From Oceanospirillaceae bacterium (lineage in GTDB: Bacteria > Pseudomonadota > Gammaproteobacteria > Pseudomonadales > Balneatricaceae), in assembly GCA_003521845.1 (NCBI GenBank), contig DPHB01000030.1:980-31252 (forward strand): a stretch of DNA of 30,273 nucleotides, in the 5' to 3' direction. Made by a program: the position numbers and the translations under genes. Positions 7,531 through 15,855 of this stretch are shown in pieces. Position 1 is the stretch's first letter. The number at the start of each line of letters is the position of its first letter. The notes beneath the pieces were generated by a model that searched no databases, was not told the origin of the DNA, and worked only from the letters and a program-made list of their open reading frames with translations.

Positions 7531-8924
7531 TGGAAGCCAATGAAATTCTTGTGCTGGCCATGTTTGGCAGCTTTATTCTATTACTTTTTACCGGTGTACC
7601 TGTAGCTTGGGTCTTAGGTGGCGTTGGCGTCATCTTTGCCATGGTGGGCTATTTAGCCGACATTTACCTAGATACTTTCACCGGATTAGATATGACCACC
7701 CTAGGTTTGGTGGTTAACCGCATCTACAAAATTATGGACAACTGGATTCTCGTTGCCCTACCCATGTTTATTTTTATGGGTATTATGCTGGACAAGTCTG
7801 GCGTTGCCGAACGACTTATGAACGCCATGCAAGATATGTTTGGCAAAGTGCGTGGCGGCCTAGCCATTACCGTGGTGAGCATCGGTGTTATCTTGGCGGC
7901 CTCTACGGGCATCATTGGTGCCTCTGTCGTCTTACTAGCCGTCATGTCCCTACCCGCCATGCAAAAGCAAGGCTACAACATGCCCTTGGCACTAGGCACC
8001 ATTGCTAGCGCCGGCACCCTAGGCATTCTAATCCCGCCAAGCATTATGTTGGTGATCATGGCCGATCAACTAGGACTGTCTGTGGGCGACTTGTTTATGG
8101 GAGCCGTGTTCCCTGGGCTAATATTAGGTACTTTGTACATCATCTATATCTTGGGTGTGGGCTTTTTCAAACCCCACTACGCACCTTTGCCAGACGATGC
8201 ACAATCACCTGACTGGGGCGTAGTGTGGCGCGTTATCCAGAGCGTATTGCCAACCCTAGTATTGATCTTTGTTGTGTTAGGTTCCATTTTTGCTGGTATA
8301 GCAACACCCACGGAAGCGTCGGGTGTTGGCGCTTTGGGTGCTACCTTGCTGGCTGCTTACAATGGCAAACTAAAAATCAGTGTACTCAAAGATGCAGTAC
8401 AGGGCACTTACAATACCACCGCCTACATCTTTGCCATCTTTATTGGCGCTACCTGCTTTGCCTTGGTACTACGGGAATTAGGTGGCGACGAGTTGATAGA
8501 ATCCTTCCTCACAGGCCTGCCTTTTGGTCCTTACGGTATTATTCTGTTTATTCTTGGCATTATCTTCATATTAGGTTTCTTCCTAGACTGGATCGAAATC
8601 ACCCTGATTGTATTGCCGCTGTTAGCGCCAGTAATCTCCGCCTTAGGTTTGGATATTAATGGTTATGGCGTGGTGGATAATCCAGAGCTTGTGTGGTTTG
8701 TGATGTTGGTGGCTATGGCCTTACAGACCAGTTTCTTAACACCACCCGTAGGTTTTGCTTTATTTTACCTAAAGGGCGTGTGCCCACCTGGCGTCAAACT
8801 AACGGACATCTACAAGGGTGTAGTACCCTTTATCATCCTACAGCTAATCGGCATGTTCACTTTGCTGATGTGGCCACAAATTTCCTTGTGGTTGCCGGCC
8901 GTGGCATACGGTACTGGGGTTTAA
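7530..8924 (+). CDS. TRAP transporter large permease subunit (DctM family)
   Basis: This 464-residue protein is the large, transport-forming subunit of the TRAP carrier and uses a sodium gradient in characterised members. It has about a dozen hydrophobic segments. The family signature region AGTLGILIPPSIMLVIMAD lies near residues 155-175. A second conserved stretch, ATPTEASGVGALGA, lies near 255-268, and LTPPVGFALFYLKG lies near the C-terminus. Length and topology match DctM/SiaM-type proteins. It overlaps the upstream DctQ gene by one base and is the last gene of the three-gene operon, followed by a GC-rich hairpin at 8959-8985. Confidence 0.93.
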   Translation: MEANEILVLAMFGSFILLLFTGVPVAWVLGGVGVIFAMVGYLADIYLDTFTGLDMTTLGLVVNRIYKIMDNWILVALPMFIFMGIMLDKSGVAERLMNAMQDMFGKVRGGLAITVVSIGVILAASTGIIGASVVLLAVMSLPAMQKQGYNMPLALGTIASAGTLGILIPPSIMLVIMADQLGLSVGDLFMGAVFPGLILGTLYIIYILGVGFFKPHYAPLPDDAQSPDWGVVWRVIQSVLPTLVLIFVVLGSIFAGIATPTEASGVGALGATLLAAYNGKLKISVLKDAVQGTYNTTAYIFAIFIGATCFALVLRELGGDELIESFLTGLPFGPYGIILFILGIIFILGFFLDWIEITLIVLPLLAPVISALGLDINGYGVVDNPELVWFVMLVAMALQTSFLTPPVGFALFYLKGVCPPGVKLTDIYKGVVPFIILQLIGMFTLLMWPQISLWLPAVAYGTGV

Positions 8925-8958
8925 ACCTTCGGGATACCCAAAGCACTCACTGCGTTCA

Positions 8959-8985
8959 TGGGGCAGGCCCACTGGCCTGACCCCA
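8959..8985 (+). terminator. GC-rich hairpin after the TRAP operon
   Basis: TGGGGCAGGCC (8959-8969) pairs with GGCCTGACCCCA (8974-8985) across a 4-nt loop with one bulged base. No T-run follows, so it is a weak candidate for an intrinsic terminator; it may instead protect the 3' end of the mRNA. Confidence 0.45.
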
Positions 8986-9073
8986 TCCCTATATATCCCT
9001 TACCCCCAGCAATTTCCATATGTTACAATGCGCGCCTAATTTCAACGGCCATTGAATCCATACGAGCGCACCC

Positions 9074-9907
9074 ATGACCCATCCTTTAAAAGCCGACCTT
9101 ATCGCCAACGTGACCACTGCTCTTGTAGAAGATCTAGGCGACGGCGACATAACAGCTGCCTTAATCCCTGCCGACGAACAGGCTCACGCTCGTGTTATTA
9201 CCCGTCAAGATGCGACTATTTGCGGTGTGGATTGGGTTAACGAAGTGGCCAAGCAGGTTGATGCCAGCATACAGGTAACATGGAATCTAGCTGATGGTGA
9301 TAAAGCTGTGGCCAATCAAACTTTGTTTGAAGCTACCGGCCCTGCTCGCAGCCTGCTGACCTTTGAACGCTGCGCCTTGAACTTCTTGCAGTGCCTTTCT
9401 GGCACCTCTACCACGTCGGCTTATTACGCTAGCCTGGTCGCCCACACTCAAGTAAAGCTATTGGATACGCGTAAAACCATTCCTGGCTTACGCAAAGCCC
9501 AAAAGTACGCCGTAAGCTGTGGCCAATGTTTCAACCACCGTATTGGCTTGTACGATGCTTATTTGATCAAAGAAAACCACATTGCCGCCTGCGGTGGTAT
9601 CGCGCAAGCAGTGAGCACAGCCCGCACCAACTCACCAGGCAAGCCGGTGGAAGTGGAAGTAGAAAGCATGCAAGAACTTAAGCAAGCTCTAGAAGCCAAG
9701 GCCGATACCATTATGCTGGATAACTTTAGCCTAGAAGATATGCGCGCTGCCGTAAGCCTGGCCAAAGGTTTGGCCAAGTTAGAAGCTTCGGGTGGTATTA
9801 CTAACACCACCTTGATTCCTATTGCAGAAACCGGTGTTGATTATATCTCTATAGGTGCACTGACTAAGGATTGTCAGTCTATTGATCTGTCCATGCGCTT
9901 TGTTTAA
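9074..9907 (+). CDS. nadC: Nicotinate-nucleotide pyrophosphorylase (carboxylating), quinolinate phosphoribosyltransferase
   Basis: This 277-residue cytosolic enzyme joins quinolinate to PRPP, releasing CO2 and giving nicotinate mononucleotide, the third step of de novo NAD synthesis. Diagnostic stretches include the early DLGDGDITAAL, ERCALNFLQ, TRKTIPGLRKAQKYAV with the substrate-binding Arg and Lys residues, and HRIGLYDAYLIKENHI. The barrel strands VEVEVES and IMLDNFS also fit, as does the C-terminal GVDYISIGALT. Length is slightly shorter than E. coli NadC (297). It stands alone between the TRAP operon and a palindromic element, convergent with the iron ABC operon. A TACAAT hexamer at 9024-9029 is a possible -10 element, without a clear -35. 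Confidence 0.96.
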   Translation: MTHPLKADLIANVTTALVEDLGDGDITAALIPADEQAHARVITRQDATICGVDWVNEVAKQVDASIQVTWNLADGDKAVANQTLFEATGPARSLLTFERCALNFLQCLSGTSTTSAYYASLVAHTQVKLLDTRKTIPGLRKAQKYAVSCGQCFNHRIGLYDAYLIKENHIAACGGIAQAVSTARTNSPGKPVEVEVESMQELKQALEAKADTIMLDNFSLEDMRAAVSLAKGLAKLEASGGITNTTLIPIAETGVDYISIGALTKDCQSIDLSMRFV

Positions 9908-9932
9908 GCGTCACTCAACAGCACGGACTGTA

Positions 9933-10014
9933 CGTCATTGCGAGCGCAGCGAAGTAATCTTTTCAATCCAGCACTGCGCCGGTTAGAGATTGCTTCGCTG
10001 CGCTCGCAATGACG
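9933..10014. repeat. Palindromic dispersed-repeat-like element
   Basis: Two 28-nt arms (9933-9960 and 9987-10014) are inverted complements at 27 of 28 positions around a 26-nt centre. The arm begins CGTCATTGCGAGCGCAGCGA. Elements starting with this CATTGCGAG motif are scattered through many bacterial genomes as REP/MITE-like palindromes; that link comes from memory. It sits between the convergent genes nadC and the iron ABC ATPase and could end transcription from both sides, though no T-run flanks it. Confidence 0.8.
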
Positions 10015-10080
10015 ATTGTTTTAGGTATATCACAATGACGACGTTGTAATTCCAATGACAAGCTCAAAGCTCTGACACCT

Positions 10081-11157
10081 TTAAGCAAACAGCATTAAGT
10101 GATCCAAGTTCAGCTTAATGCCAATATTCTCACCGATTTGATGATCATGGTGAGAATCGGCAAAGCAAGATAATTGCTGCCCATCGGCCATGGCTACACG
10201 ATACAAAAAGTGCGTACCACGAAAACGCTTACTGACTATTCTGCCTTGTAAAGCACTCTTATCGTCATGCAAAACATCATCGGGACGGATAAACACCTGC
10301 ACCTGATTACCTGCCTCATAACCATCACACGGCCCCCGCAAGTCACCGAGGCTAGAGGATAAAGTTGCGTTATCCACCACCGTGGCATCTAAAAAGTCAC
10401 CCTCACCAATAAAATCTGCTACAAACTTGGTCGCTGGGCGATGATAAATATTGTAAGCCGTGTTCCATTGCTCTATACGTCCATGGCGCATAACACCAAT
10501 GCGATCGGCCATGGCAAAGGCTTCGTTCTGATCATGGGTCACCAAGATGGCCGCCATGCCCTCACGCTTTAGCACCGCCGCCACCTGTGGCACCAGCTCT
10601 TCACGCAACATGGCGTCCAAGCCAGAAAACGGCTCATCCATTAACAAAAGCTTAGGCCTTGGCGCCATGGCCCGCGCTAGAGCAACACGCTGCTGCTGTC
10701 CCCCTGACAACTCATGAGGATATCGTACGCCGTAACCATCTAACTCCACCAAAGCCAGCAATTCATCGACCCGTGCATGACGTTCAGCTCGCGACCAGCC
10801 CTGCAACCCGAAAGCGATATTGTGAGCAATCGTTAAGTGAGGAAACAAAGCCACGTCCTGGAACACCATGCCTATGTGGCGCTGTTCCGGTGCCACATCT
10901 GTACCACCACCGGCAAGCACTTGGTCTGCCAAACAAATACTGCCAGCCGCCAAGGGCTGAAACCCAGCAATGGCGCGCAACAAGGTGGATTTGCCACAAC
11001 CGCTTGGGCCCAACAGGCAAATAATCTCTTGCGCACCAATATCAATATCCACATGCTGCACCACTTGTCGCTCACCATAGGCCAGACACACGTCCCGAAG
11101 CTGCAAATGGCTAGTTGAAGATAAGCTAGATAATTGAGATGTCATGGTATTTCTCAT
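10081..11157 (-). CDS. fbpC: Ferric iron ABC transporter ATP-binding protein
   Basis: This 358-residue ATPase powers ferric iron uptake through the adjacent permease. It shows Walker A GPSGCGKST (about 50-58), Q-loop VFQD, signature LSGGQQQR (150-157), Walker B LLLMDEP (170-176) and the switch LVTHDQ. A C-terminal TOBE-like domain follows, with IRPDDV and a KRFRGTHFLYRV segment. The start at 11157 overlaps the permease stop as ATGA, a standard coupling arrangement; an in-frame ATG at 11145 is an alternative. It is the third gene of a minus-strand fbpABC operon preceded by a Fur box. A thiamine or spermidine role is less likely given the FbpA-like binding protein. Confidence 0.9.
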   Translation of the reverse strand: MRNTMTSQLSSLSSTSHLQLRDVCLAYGERQVVQHVDIDIGAQEIICLLGPSGCGKSTLLRAIAGFQPLAAGSICLADQVLAGGGTDVAPEQRHIGMVFQDVALFPHLTIAHNIAFGLQGWSRAERHARVDELLALVELDGYGVRYPHELSGGQQQRVALARAMAPRPKLLLMDEPFSGLDAMLREELVPQVAAVLKREGMAAILVTHDQNEAFAMADRIGVMRHGRIEQWNTAYNIYHRPATKFVADFIGEGDFLDATVVDNATLSSSLGDLRGPCDGYEAGNQVQVFIRPDDVLHDDKSALQGRIVSKRFRGTHFLYRVAMADGQQLSCFADSHHDHQIGENIGIKLNLDHLMLFA

Positions 11158-12818
11158 TGCAAAGTCCCCTGCTTCCTGCTGTTACCCTTGCCGGTCTCGC
11201 CTACAATCGCAACGTGCAGTATTAAGACAGGAATTAACGCCACCAAAACAATGGTAATGGAGGCTGGCGCAGCGTCCACTAGGCGTTCATCAGACGCCAG
11301 CTCATAGGCCCGCACCGCTAAAGTATTAAAATTGAATGGCCTTAATATGAGGGTTGCTGGCAATTCTTTGAGTACATCTACAAATACGATCAAGCCCGCG
11401 GTGAGTACACTGGTACGCATCAAGGGCACGTGAATACGCCGTAACAAAGACCAAGGCCCATGCCCTAAAGAGCGCCCGGCGTAGTCGATACTAGGTTTGA
11501 TATTTTGTAAGCCAGCTTGTACCGAGCCCAAGGCCACAGCGATAAAGCGTACACTATAGGCAAACAACAACGCCACGATAGAGCCGGAGAACAAAAGCCC
11601 TGGGGATGACCAGCCTAATCCTTCGGCCCAAGCAATAATACGATGATCTAGCCAAGCTAATGGCAACAGTACACCAATGGCTATCACCGTACCGGGTAAA
11701 GCGTAACCAAAGCCCGCTGTTGCTACCAATGCGGGTACCGGCTGGCGTGACTGCAAGCGCCTTGCATAAGCCAAAATAAGCGCTAAAAACACCACCAACA
11801 CCGCAGCCATAAAGGCTAGATAAAATGAATTCCATGCCAAGCTGATAAACGCCCAGCCCCATTCATTGGATTGCCAAAGGGCCCAGTATGCAAGTTGTAG
11901 CATGGGCACAAAAAAGCCCAAACTAACGGGCAAAATGCACATACAAAATGCCACCCAGCTTAAACGCTTGGGCAGTTGAATCAAAGCTGCACGCTGGCGT
12001 GTGGCGGCCGATGAATGGTAACGTACGCGCCGGCGTGATATGCGCTCTAAGGTTAACAAAGCGACGACAAATACTAGGAGTACAACCGCTAATTGCGCCG
12101 TTGCTGCGGTATCACCGTACCCGTAAAAGGCACGAAAAATACCCGTGGTAAACACACTCACGCCAAAATACTGCACGGTGCCGTAATCAGCCAGAGTTTC
12201 CATCATGACCAGAGCTAAACCAGTAACAATAGCCGGCCGCGCCATAGGTATAGCCAGACGCCTTAACGATTGCCATTGGTTGTAGCCAAGGCTACGCCCA
12301 ACTTCCATACTCGTCACAGATTGCTGCATAAATGCGGCACGGGCCATGAGATAGACATAGGGGTATAAAACGAGGGACAACATAACAATGGCGCCGCCCA
12401 TGGAGCGCACTTCAAAAAACCAGTAGTCGCCATAGCCCAAACCAGTCCATTGTCGTAGCAAGGTCTGTACTGGGCCAGCAAAGTCCAATAGACCGGTATA
12501 GGTGTAAGCAATAATGTAGGCCGGCATGGCCATAGGTAATAATAATGCCCAGGCTAACCAGCGCCGGCCAGGAAACTGACACATACTGGTCAGCCAAGCC
12601 GTAGGCACACCCAATACAAGTACACCTACCGCCACGCCGACTAGCAGCAGCAATGAGTTGCTTACATACTCGGCTAACAGCACACGTAGCATATGCAAGC
12701 CAAGGCTTGAGTCACCCAAACTTGCTTGGTAGACCATGACCATTACAGGTAAGAGTAGAATCAACACCAACAAAAGGGTACTGAGACTAAGCCAAGGCCT
12801 ACTTTTTAACACCAACAT
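11154..12818 (-). CDS. fbpB: Ferric iron ABC transporter permease (fused two-domain FbpB type)
   Basis: This 554-residue inner-membrane permease has two tandem BPD-transport units, each with about six membrane segments, as in FbpB/AfuB/ThiP proteins. The first unit carries the loop EVGRSLGYNQWQSLRRLAIP and the second DYAGRSLGHGPWSLLRRIHVP, both matching the EAA motif that docks the ATPase. It overlaps the ATPase gene by 4 nt and lies 24 nt after the binding-protein gene. The ribosome-site-like GGAG stands one base before ATG 12818. Initiation at the in-frame GTG 12812, 7 nt from GGAG, is therefore quite possible and would remove only two residues. Confidence 0.92.
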   Translation of the reverse strand: MLVLKSRPWLSLSTLLLVLILLLPVMVMVYQASLGDSSLGLHMLRVLLAEYVSNSLLLLVGVAVGVLVLGVPTAWLTSMCQFPGRRWLAWALLLPMAMPAYIIAYTYTGLLDFAGPVQTLLRQWTGLGYGDYWFFEVRSMGGAIVMLSLVLYPYVYLMARAAFMQQSVTSMEVGRSLGYNQWQSLRRLAIPMARPAIVTGLALVMMETLADYGTVQYFGVSVFTTGIFRAFYGYGDTAATAQLAVVLLVFVVALLTLERISRRRVRYHSSAATRQRAALIQLPKRLSWVAFCMCILPVSLGFFVPMLQLAYWALWQSNEWGWAFISLAWNSFYLAFMAAVLVVFLALILAYARRLQSRQPVPALVATAGFGYALPGTVIAIGVLLPLAWLDHRIIAWAEGLGWSSPGLLFSGSIVALLFAYSVRFIAVALGSVQAGLQNIKPSIDYAGRSLGHGPWSLLRRIHVPLMRTSVLTAGLIVFVDVLKELPATLILRPFNFNTLAVRAYELASDERLVDAAPASITIVLVALIPVLILHVAIVGETGKGNSRKQGTLQ

Positions 12819-12842
12819 GCTCCAATCAAAAGAGAAATTCGT

Positions 12843-13865
12843 TTAACGCCAGCCAGCTAAATCCATCACCATCAAGGCTTTTTGGTTAAGCTCACCCAGT
12901 TTTTCCATGGCTACGGTGTCCGCCTTGGCGGTACCAAAACTAGATAATACGTCGGCCATTGCTACACCAGCAACAACAGGGTATTCGTTGTTGGCCTGAG
13001 CGTACCAGTTTTGCGCCTCTGCAGATACCATAAATTCCATTAATTGCTTAGCTTCGGCCTGACTATCCGCGGATTTAGTCATGGCAATGCCGCTAATATT
13101 AAAATGAGCGCCACGGCCTTCTTGATTAGGCCAAAATACAGCAAGAGCATTGGCCACGGCTTGGTTTTCTGCCTTGTCACTACGACCTAAGCGGCCTAGA
13201 TAATAAGTATTAGCCAAGGCCACATCACATTGCCCTGCCGCCACAGCACGCAGCTGATCCGTATCACCACCAGCAGGCTTACGTGCAAAGTTGTTCACTA
13301 GACCACTAGTCCACTGTTGTACATCGCCCATGCTGCTAGCGGCAAGCATAGAAGCCACTAAAGATTGGTTATACACGTTGGAAGAAGAACGCACGCAAAT
13401 ACGACCTTTCCATTGTGCATCAGCCAAAGCTTCATAGGTGCTTAGGTTAGCTGGGTCTACACGATCTTTGGCATAAATAATAGGACGTGCACGGCTGGTT
13501 AAACCAAACCACTGATCAGTACCATCGCGCCACTGACTAGGCACAGCATTTCTCAAAATGTCACTATCTACCGCCTGAATAAGGCCACCTGTTTTGGCAC
13601 GATGTAAACGTGCAGCGTCAGCCGTAATAAGAACATCAGCTGCGCTAGCATCGCCCTCTACCTGTAAACGCTTTAATAGAGCATCATCTTTACCAGTAAC
13701 CAGGTTTACCTGCACACCCGTAGCCTGAGTAAATTGATCCAACAAAGGCTTAATAAGCGCTTCTTTACGTGAAGAATATACATCCACTGCAGCCTGCACA
13801 GGTACCGCTACACCAGTGGCCAAAGCCACTACCAACAAGGAAGATTTAGAAAAAGACAAGAACAC
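12843..13865 (-). CDS. fbpA: Ferric iron ABC transporter periplasmic binding protein
   Basis: This protein of about 340 residues captures Fe(III) in the periplasm. I chose GTG 13865 because GGAG lies 6 nt before it, and the resulting N-terminus (FLSFSKSSLLVVALAT ... VQA) is a normal signal peptide. The in-frame ATG at 13880 lacks a ribosome site and would add an acidic residue. The mature protein begins AVDVYSSRKE, the usual start of FbpA/IdiA-type proteins. The consecutive tyrosines in LANTYYLGRLG are the expected iron ligands, and NISGIAMTKSADSQ is a family segment. It is the first gene of the operon and lies behind a near-consensus Fur box. Confidence 0.92.
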   Translation of the reverse strand: MFLSFSKSSLLVVALATGVAVPVQAAVDVYSSRKEALIKPLLDQFTQATGVQVNLVTGKDDALLKRLQVEGDASAADVLITADAARLHRAKTGGLIQAVDSDILRNAVPSQWRDGTDQWFGLTSRARPIIYAKDRVDPANLSTYEALADAQWKGRICVRSSSNVYNQSLVASMLAASSMGDVQQWTSGLVNNFARKPAGGDTDQLRAVAAGQCDVALANTYYLGRLGRSDKAENQAVANALAVFWPNQEGRGAHFNISGIAMTKSADSQAEAKQLMEFMVSAEAQNWYAQANNEYPVVAGVAMADVLSSFGTAKADTVAMEKLGELNQKALMVMDLAGWR

Positions 13866-13932
13866 AACAAACTCCAACATAAGAAGATTAATTAACAGAC
13901 GCGGCTAGTATATGTCATTTAAACGCAAATGC

Positions 13933-13953
13933 AAATGATATTGATTATCATTT
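13933..13953. promoter_or_regulatory. Fur box upstream of fbpABC
   Basis: AAATGATA (13933-13940) and TATCATTT (13946-13953) form a perfect 8-bp inverted repeat with a 5-bp centre. This 21-bp site differs from the Fur 7-1-7-type consensus at one position. A further GATTATCAT follows at 13955-13963 and may extend it into overlapping sites. It lies about 70 bp before the first iron-transport gene, implying repression by Fe-Fur. Confidence 0.85.
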
Positions 13954-14037
13954 AGATTATCATGTTATATAGTTATTAAAGACTTACTCGGCTTACCTGT
14001 TGCTTTACCCCTCTAGCTTGCGTAACATCCCCCGCGC

Positions 14038-14112
14038 CCCCTCGTAGTTCAATGGATAGAATAGGGCCCTCCTAAGGCTTAGATGTAGGTTCGATTCCTA
14101 CCGAGGGGACCA
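14038..14112 (+). tRNA. tRNA-Arg (anticodon CCU)
   Basis: A full cloverleaf can be folded. The acceptor stem is CCCCTCG (14038-14044) with CGAGGGG (14102-14108), discriminator A and encoded CCA (14110-14112). The T arm is GTAGG-TTCGATT-CCTAC. The anticodon stem is GGGCC/GGCTT with two G-U pairs, and its loop CTCCTAA places the anticodon CCT at 14071-14073. This rare-codon (AGG) arginine tRNA is a common island attachment site, and an integrase remnant follows it. Confidence 0.95.
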
Positions 14113-14185
14113 GCTCCCAAGTTTCGCCACCGTAACGAGTTGTTTCTACACGTTTTTTTGTTAACCCAGAGATACGGTAGGTACT

Positions 14186-14455
14186 ATGGTAGGTCTTAAC
14201 CCCTCATATACATACACCAAAGATGGTGTATATTACTTTGGACGCAAGGTTCCAAAGGACATCCAACAACACTATATAAAAAATCGTATAGTAATGTCAT
14301 TGAGAACCAAGTCAAAATACAAAGCGTCAATAGCAGCATCTAACGCCATGGCCATCGGCCTTATGGCGGTACTGTCGGTGCTTTACGTGGGGCTTTCAGC
14401 AGCCTGCCATAGCTGGTTTACTATTTTATTACTGTTGGCCCAAGGCTTGCGCTGA
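14186..14455 (+). pseudogene. Truncated tyrosine recombinase (integrase) N-terminus beside tRNA-Arg
   Basis: The first 52 or so codons (to about 14345) read like the N-terminus of phage/island integrases: TYTKDGVYYFGRKVPKDIQ followed by RIVMSLRTKSKYKAS. This is the basic strand-and-helix segment that precedes the SAM-like and catalytic domains. The reading frame then passes into an unrelated hydrophobic stretch of about 35 residues and stops at codon 90. No catalytic Arg-His-Arg-Tyr domain exists, so the protein cannot recombine DNA. The recognised part is visibly richer in A than the flanking genes. It starts 73 bp after the tRNA, the usual orientation for an island integrase, so I read it as the scar of an integrated element whose remainder was deleted. 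Confidence 0.7.
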
Positions 14456-14610
14456 ATCTATGCTTCACGGCTAGTAGTCTTGCTGTACACTACACCTATT
14501 ATTGTGGCCCTAAGAATGCAATGGGCACAAACCTCCGAGGGTTTAAACAAGGTTCAATAGCCAGGCTAAAATGCAGTCGTTATGACCCTTAAGAAATTAA
14601 AGGAAAGTTT

Positions 14611-15234
14611 ATGAGTCTTGAACTCTGGTTAGGTTTTGTTATCGCCTCGATGGTGCTGTTGATCATTCCAGGCCCTACCATTTTAACGGTCATTAGTTAT
14701 TCCATTAGCCATGGCTACAAGGCACGTATTCCTTTGATTATTGCCGTAACCTCAGGTGACTCTACGGCCTTGTTCCTGTCCTTAGTTGGGCTAGGTGTGG
14801 TGTTAGCCGAATCGGCCTTCTGGTTCCAAATTATCAAATGGGCCGGCGGCCTGTACTTGCTGTATTTGGGTGTGCAACTATTACGTGCAGGCGCTAAGGG
14901 TGACGCTATCGATTTCGGTACAGCTAGCCCGTCAAACAAGAAGTTGTTCTGGAACACCTATTTGGTAACTGCTTTAAACCCCAAAGGCATAATCTTTTTT
15001 GTTGCCTTTTTGCCGCAATTTATTAACCCCAATAACGATGCCAGCATGCAAATGTGGATACTCGCGGTGACCTTTGTCGCCTTAGCAACCCTCAACGCTT
15101 CTTTGTATGCCTTATTTGCCGGCCAAGCTAGACGCTATTTGTCCTCTCCACGCGCCTTACGTGGTTTCCACTTCAGTGGTGGTGGCTTATTATCTATCGC
15201 GGGCATTTGGGCCTTGTCGATAAAACAAAACTAG
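14611..15234 (+). CDS. LysE/RhtB-family amino acid exporter
   Basis: This 207-residue inner-membrane protein belongs to the LysE/RhtB translocator family, whose members export amino acids such as threonine, homoserine or lysine. The N-terminal IPGPTILTVISYSISHG is the family hallmark (consensus PGP near residue 20). The segment WAGGLYLLYLGVQLLR and the NPKGIIFFVAFLPQF stretch after it are also typical, and five to six membrane segments fit. A clear AAGGAAAG ribosome site stands just before the ATG. It is convergent with the DddQ-like gene, 16 bp apart. The substrate cannot be named from sequence. Confidence 0.92.
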   Translation: MSLELWLGFVIASMVLLIIPGPTILTVISYSISHGYKARIPLIIAVTSGDSTALFLSLVGLGVVLAESAFWFQIIKWAGGLYLLYLGVQLLRAGAKGDAIDFGTASPSNKKLFWNTYLVTALNPKGIIFFVAFLPQFINPNNDASMQMWILAVTFVALATLNASLYALFAGQARRYLSSPRALRGFHFSGGGLLSIAGIWALSIKQN

Positions 15235-15250
15235 GCTACTCCGGTTAGCG

Positions 15251-15832
15251 CTAAAGCGGCAGACACCAGATAGCTAACAATGGGGATTGCTGCGTTTGCA
15301 TGGCATGGACAATGTTAGGTGGGTTATAAACATAACCCCCTATGCCGGGCTCATGCCACTCATCTTCATTTTGCCGCCATAGGCCAGGTGTGAGGACGAG
15401 ATAGATTTCTGCCGGAGGGTGCCAATGGTCCGGGTAGGTGGTATGCGCATTTACCAGGCTGACACCTACCATAAGGTCGTCACTTAACAACAATCCTTGA
15501 GGACCAATGATTTGTGCATTGGCGTGGGCATGCATAAAGGCAGGATAGTCTGGTTCTTGGCGCCGATACCAAATTAGGTGATCCCGCAAAGCAACAAGGT
15601 TTCGGCTTATTAACCTGAGATTGCTGGGCATGCTTTCGATGCCATTAGCAAATAAATCCAAGGCGTTGGCTATAGGGCAAGGCTCAGATGTATTGGTATT
15701 TTTTGGCAAAGAGTGTGCTGCGGCCAAGCGCTGACGTAGCACTTGGGCCACGTCCAAGGCTTCTGCACCAAGTTCAGCAGGCACTTGCAACAAGGCCTGC
15801 AGTTCTTCAATAAAGTTGTTTAAAGCTATCAT
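15251..15832 (-). CDS. DMSP lyase-like cupin protein (DddQ type)
   Basis: This 193-residue protein has the double-motif cupin pattern of the dimethylsulfoniopropionate lyases DddQ/DddL/DddK/DddW. Motif 1 is Y133-P-D-H136-W-H138-P-P-A-E142-I-Y144 and motif 2 is N170-P-P-N-I-V-H176-A-M. Numbers recalled for Ruegeria DddQ (metal ligands H125, E129, Y131, H163; Y120 nearby) are each offset by exactly 13 here, and the total length is similar. Such enzymes split DMSP to dimethyl sulfide and acrylate with a bound metal; the Tyr of motif 1 is the proposed base. There is no signal peptide, so it is cytosolic. It lies 23 nt after the DUF4395 gene on the same strand and may be the last gene of that run. 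The ATG has no strong ribosome site. Function on DMSP is inferred; related cupins act on other substrates. Confidence 0.72.
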   Translation of the reverse strand: MIALNNFIEELQALLQVPAELGAEALDVAQVLRQRLAAAHSLPKNTNTSEPCPIANALDLFANGIESMPSNLRLISRNLVALRDHLIWYRRQEPDYPAFMHAHANAQIIGPQGLLLSDDLMVGVSLVNAHTTYPDHWHPPAEIYLVLTPGLWRQNEDEWHEPGIGGYVYNPPNIVHAMQTQQSPLLAIWCLPL

Positions 15833-15855
15833 GCTAGCTATTAAAACATATTAAA

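Noticed and set aside
8225..8980. Alternative-frame ORFs inside and after the DctM gene
   Set aside because: Their translations have no membrane or domain pattern; the DctM frame explains the region.
9933..10014. CRISPR-like repeat
   Set aside because: There are only two arms and they are inverted, with a single centre; no direct-repeat/spacer array exists anywhere in the window.
10659..11118. Overlapping plus-strand ORFs opposite the iron ABC ATPase
   Set aside because: They lie wholly inside a well-supported ATPase gene and show no recognisable protein features.
14346..14455. Independent small membrane peptide (about 35 residues)
   Set aside because: The in-frame ATG at 14349 has no ribosome site, and the stretch is better read as DNA fused to the integrase remnant by deletion.
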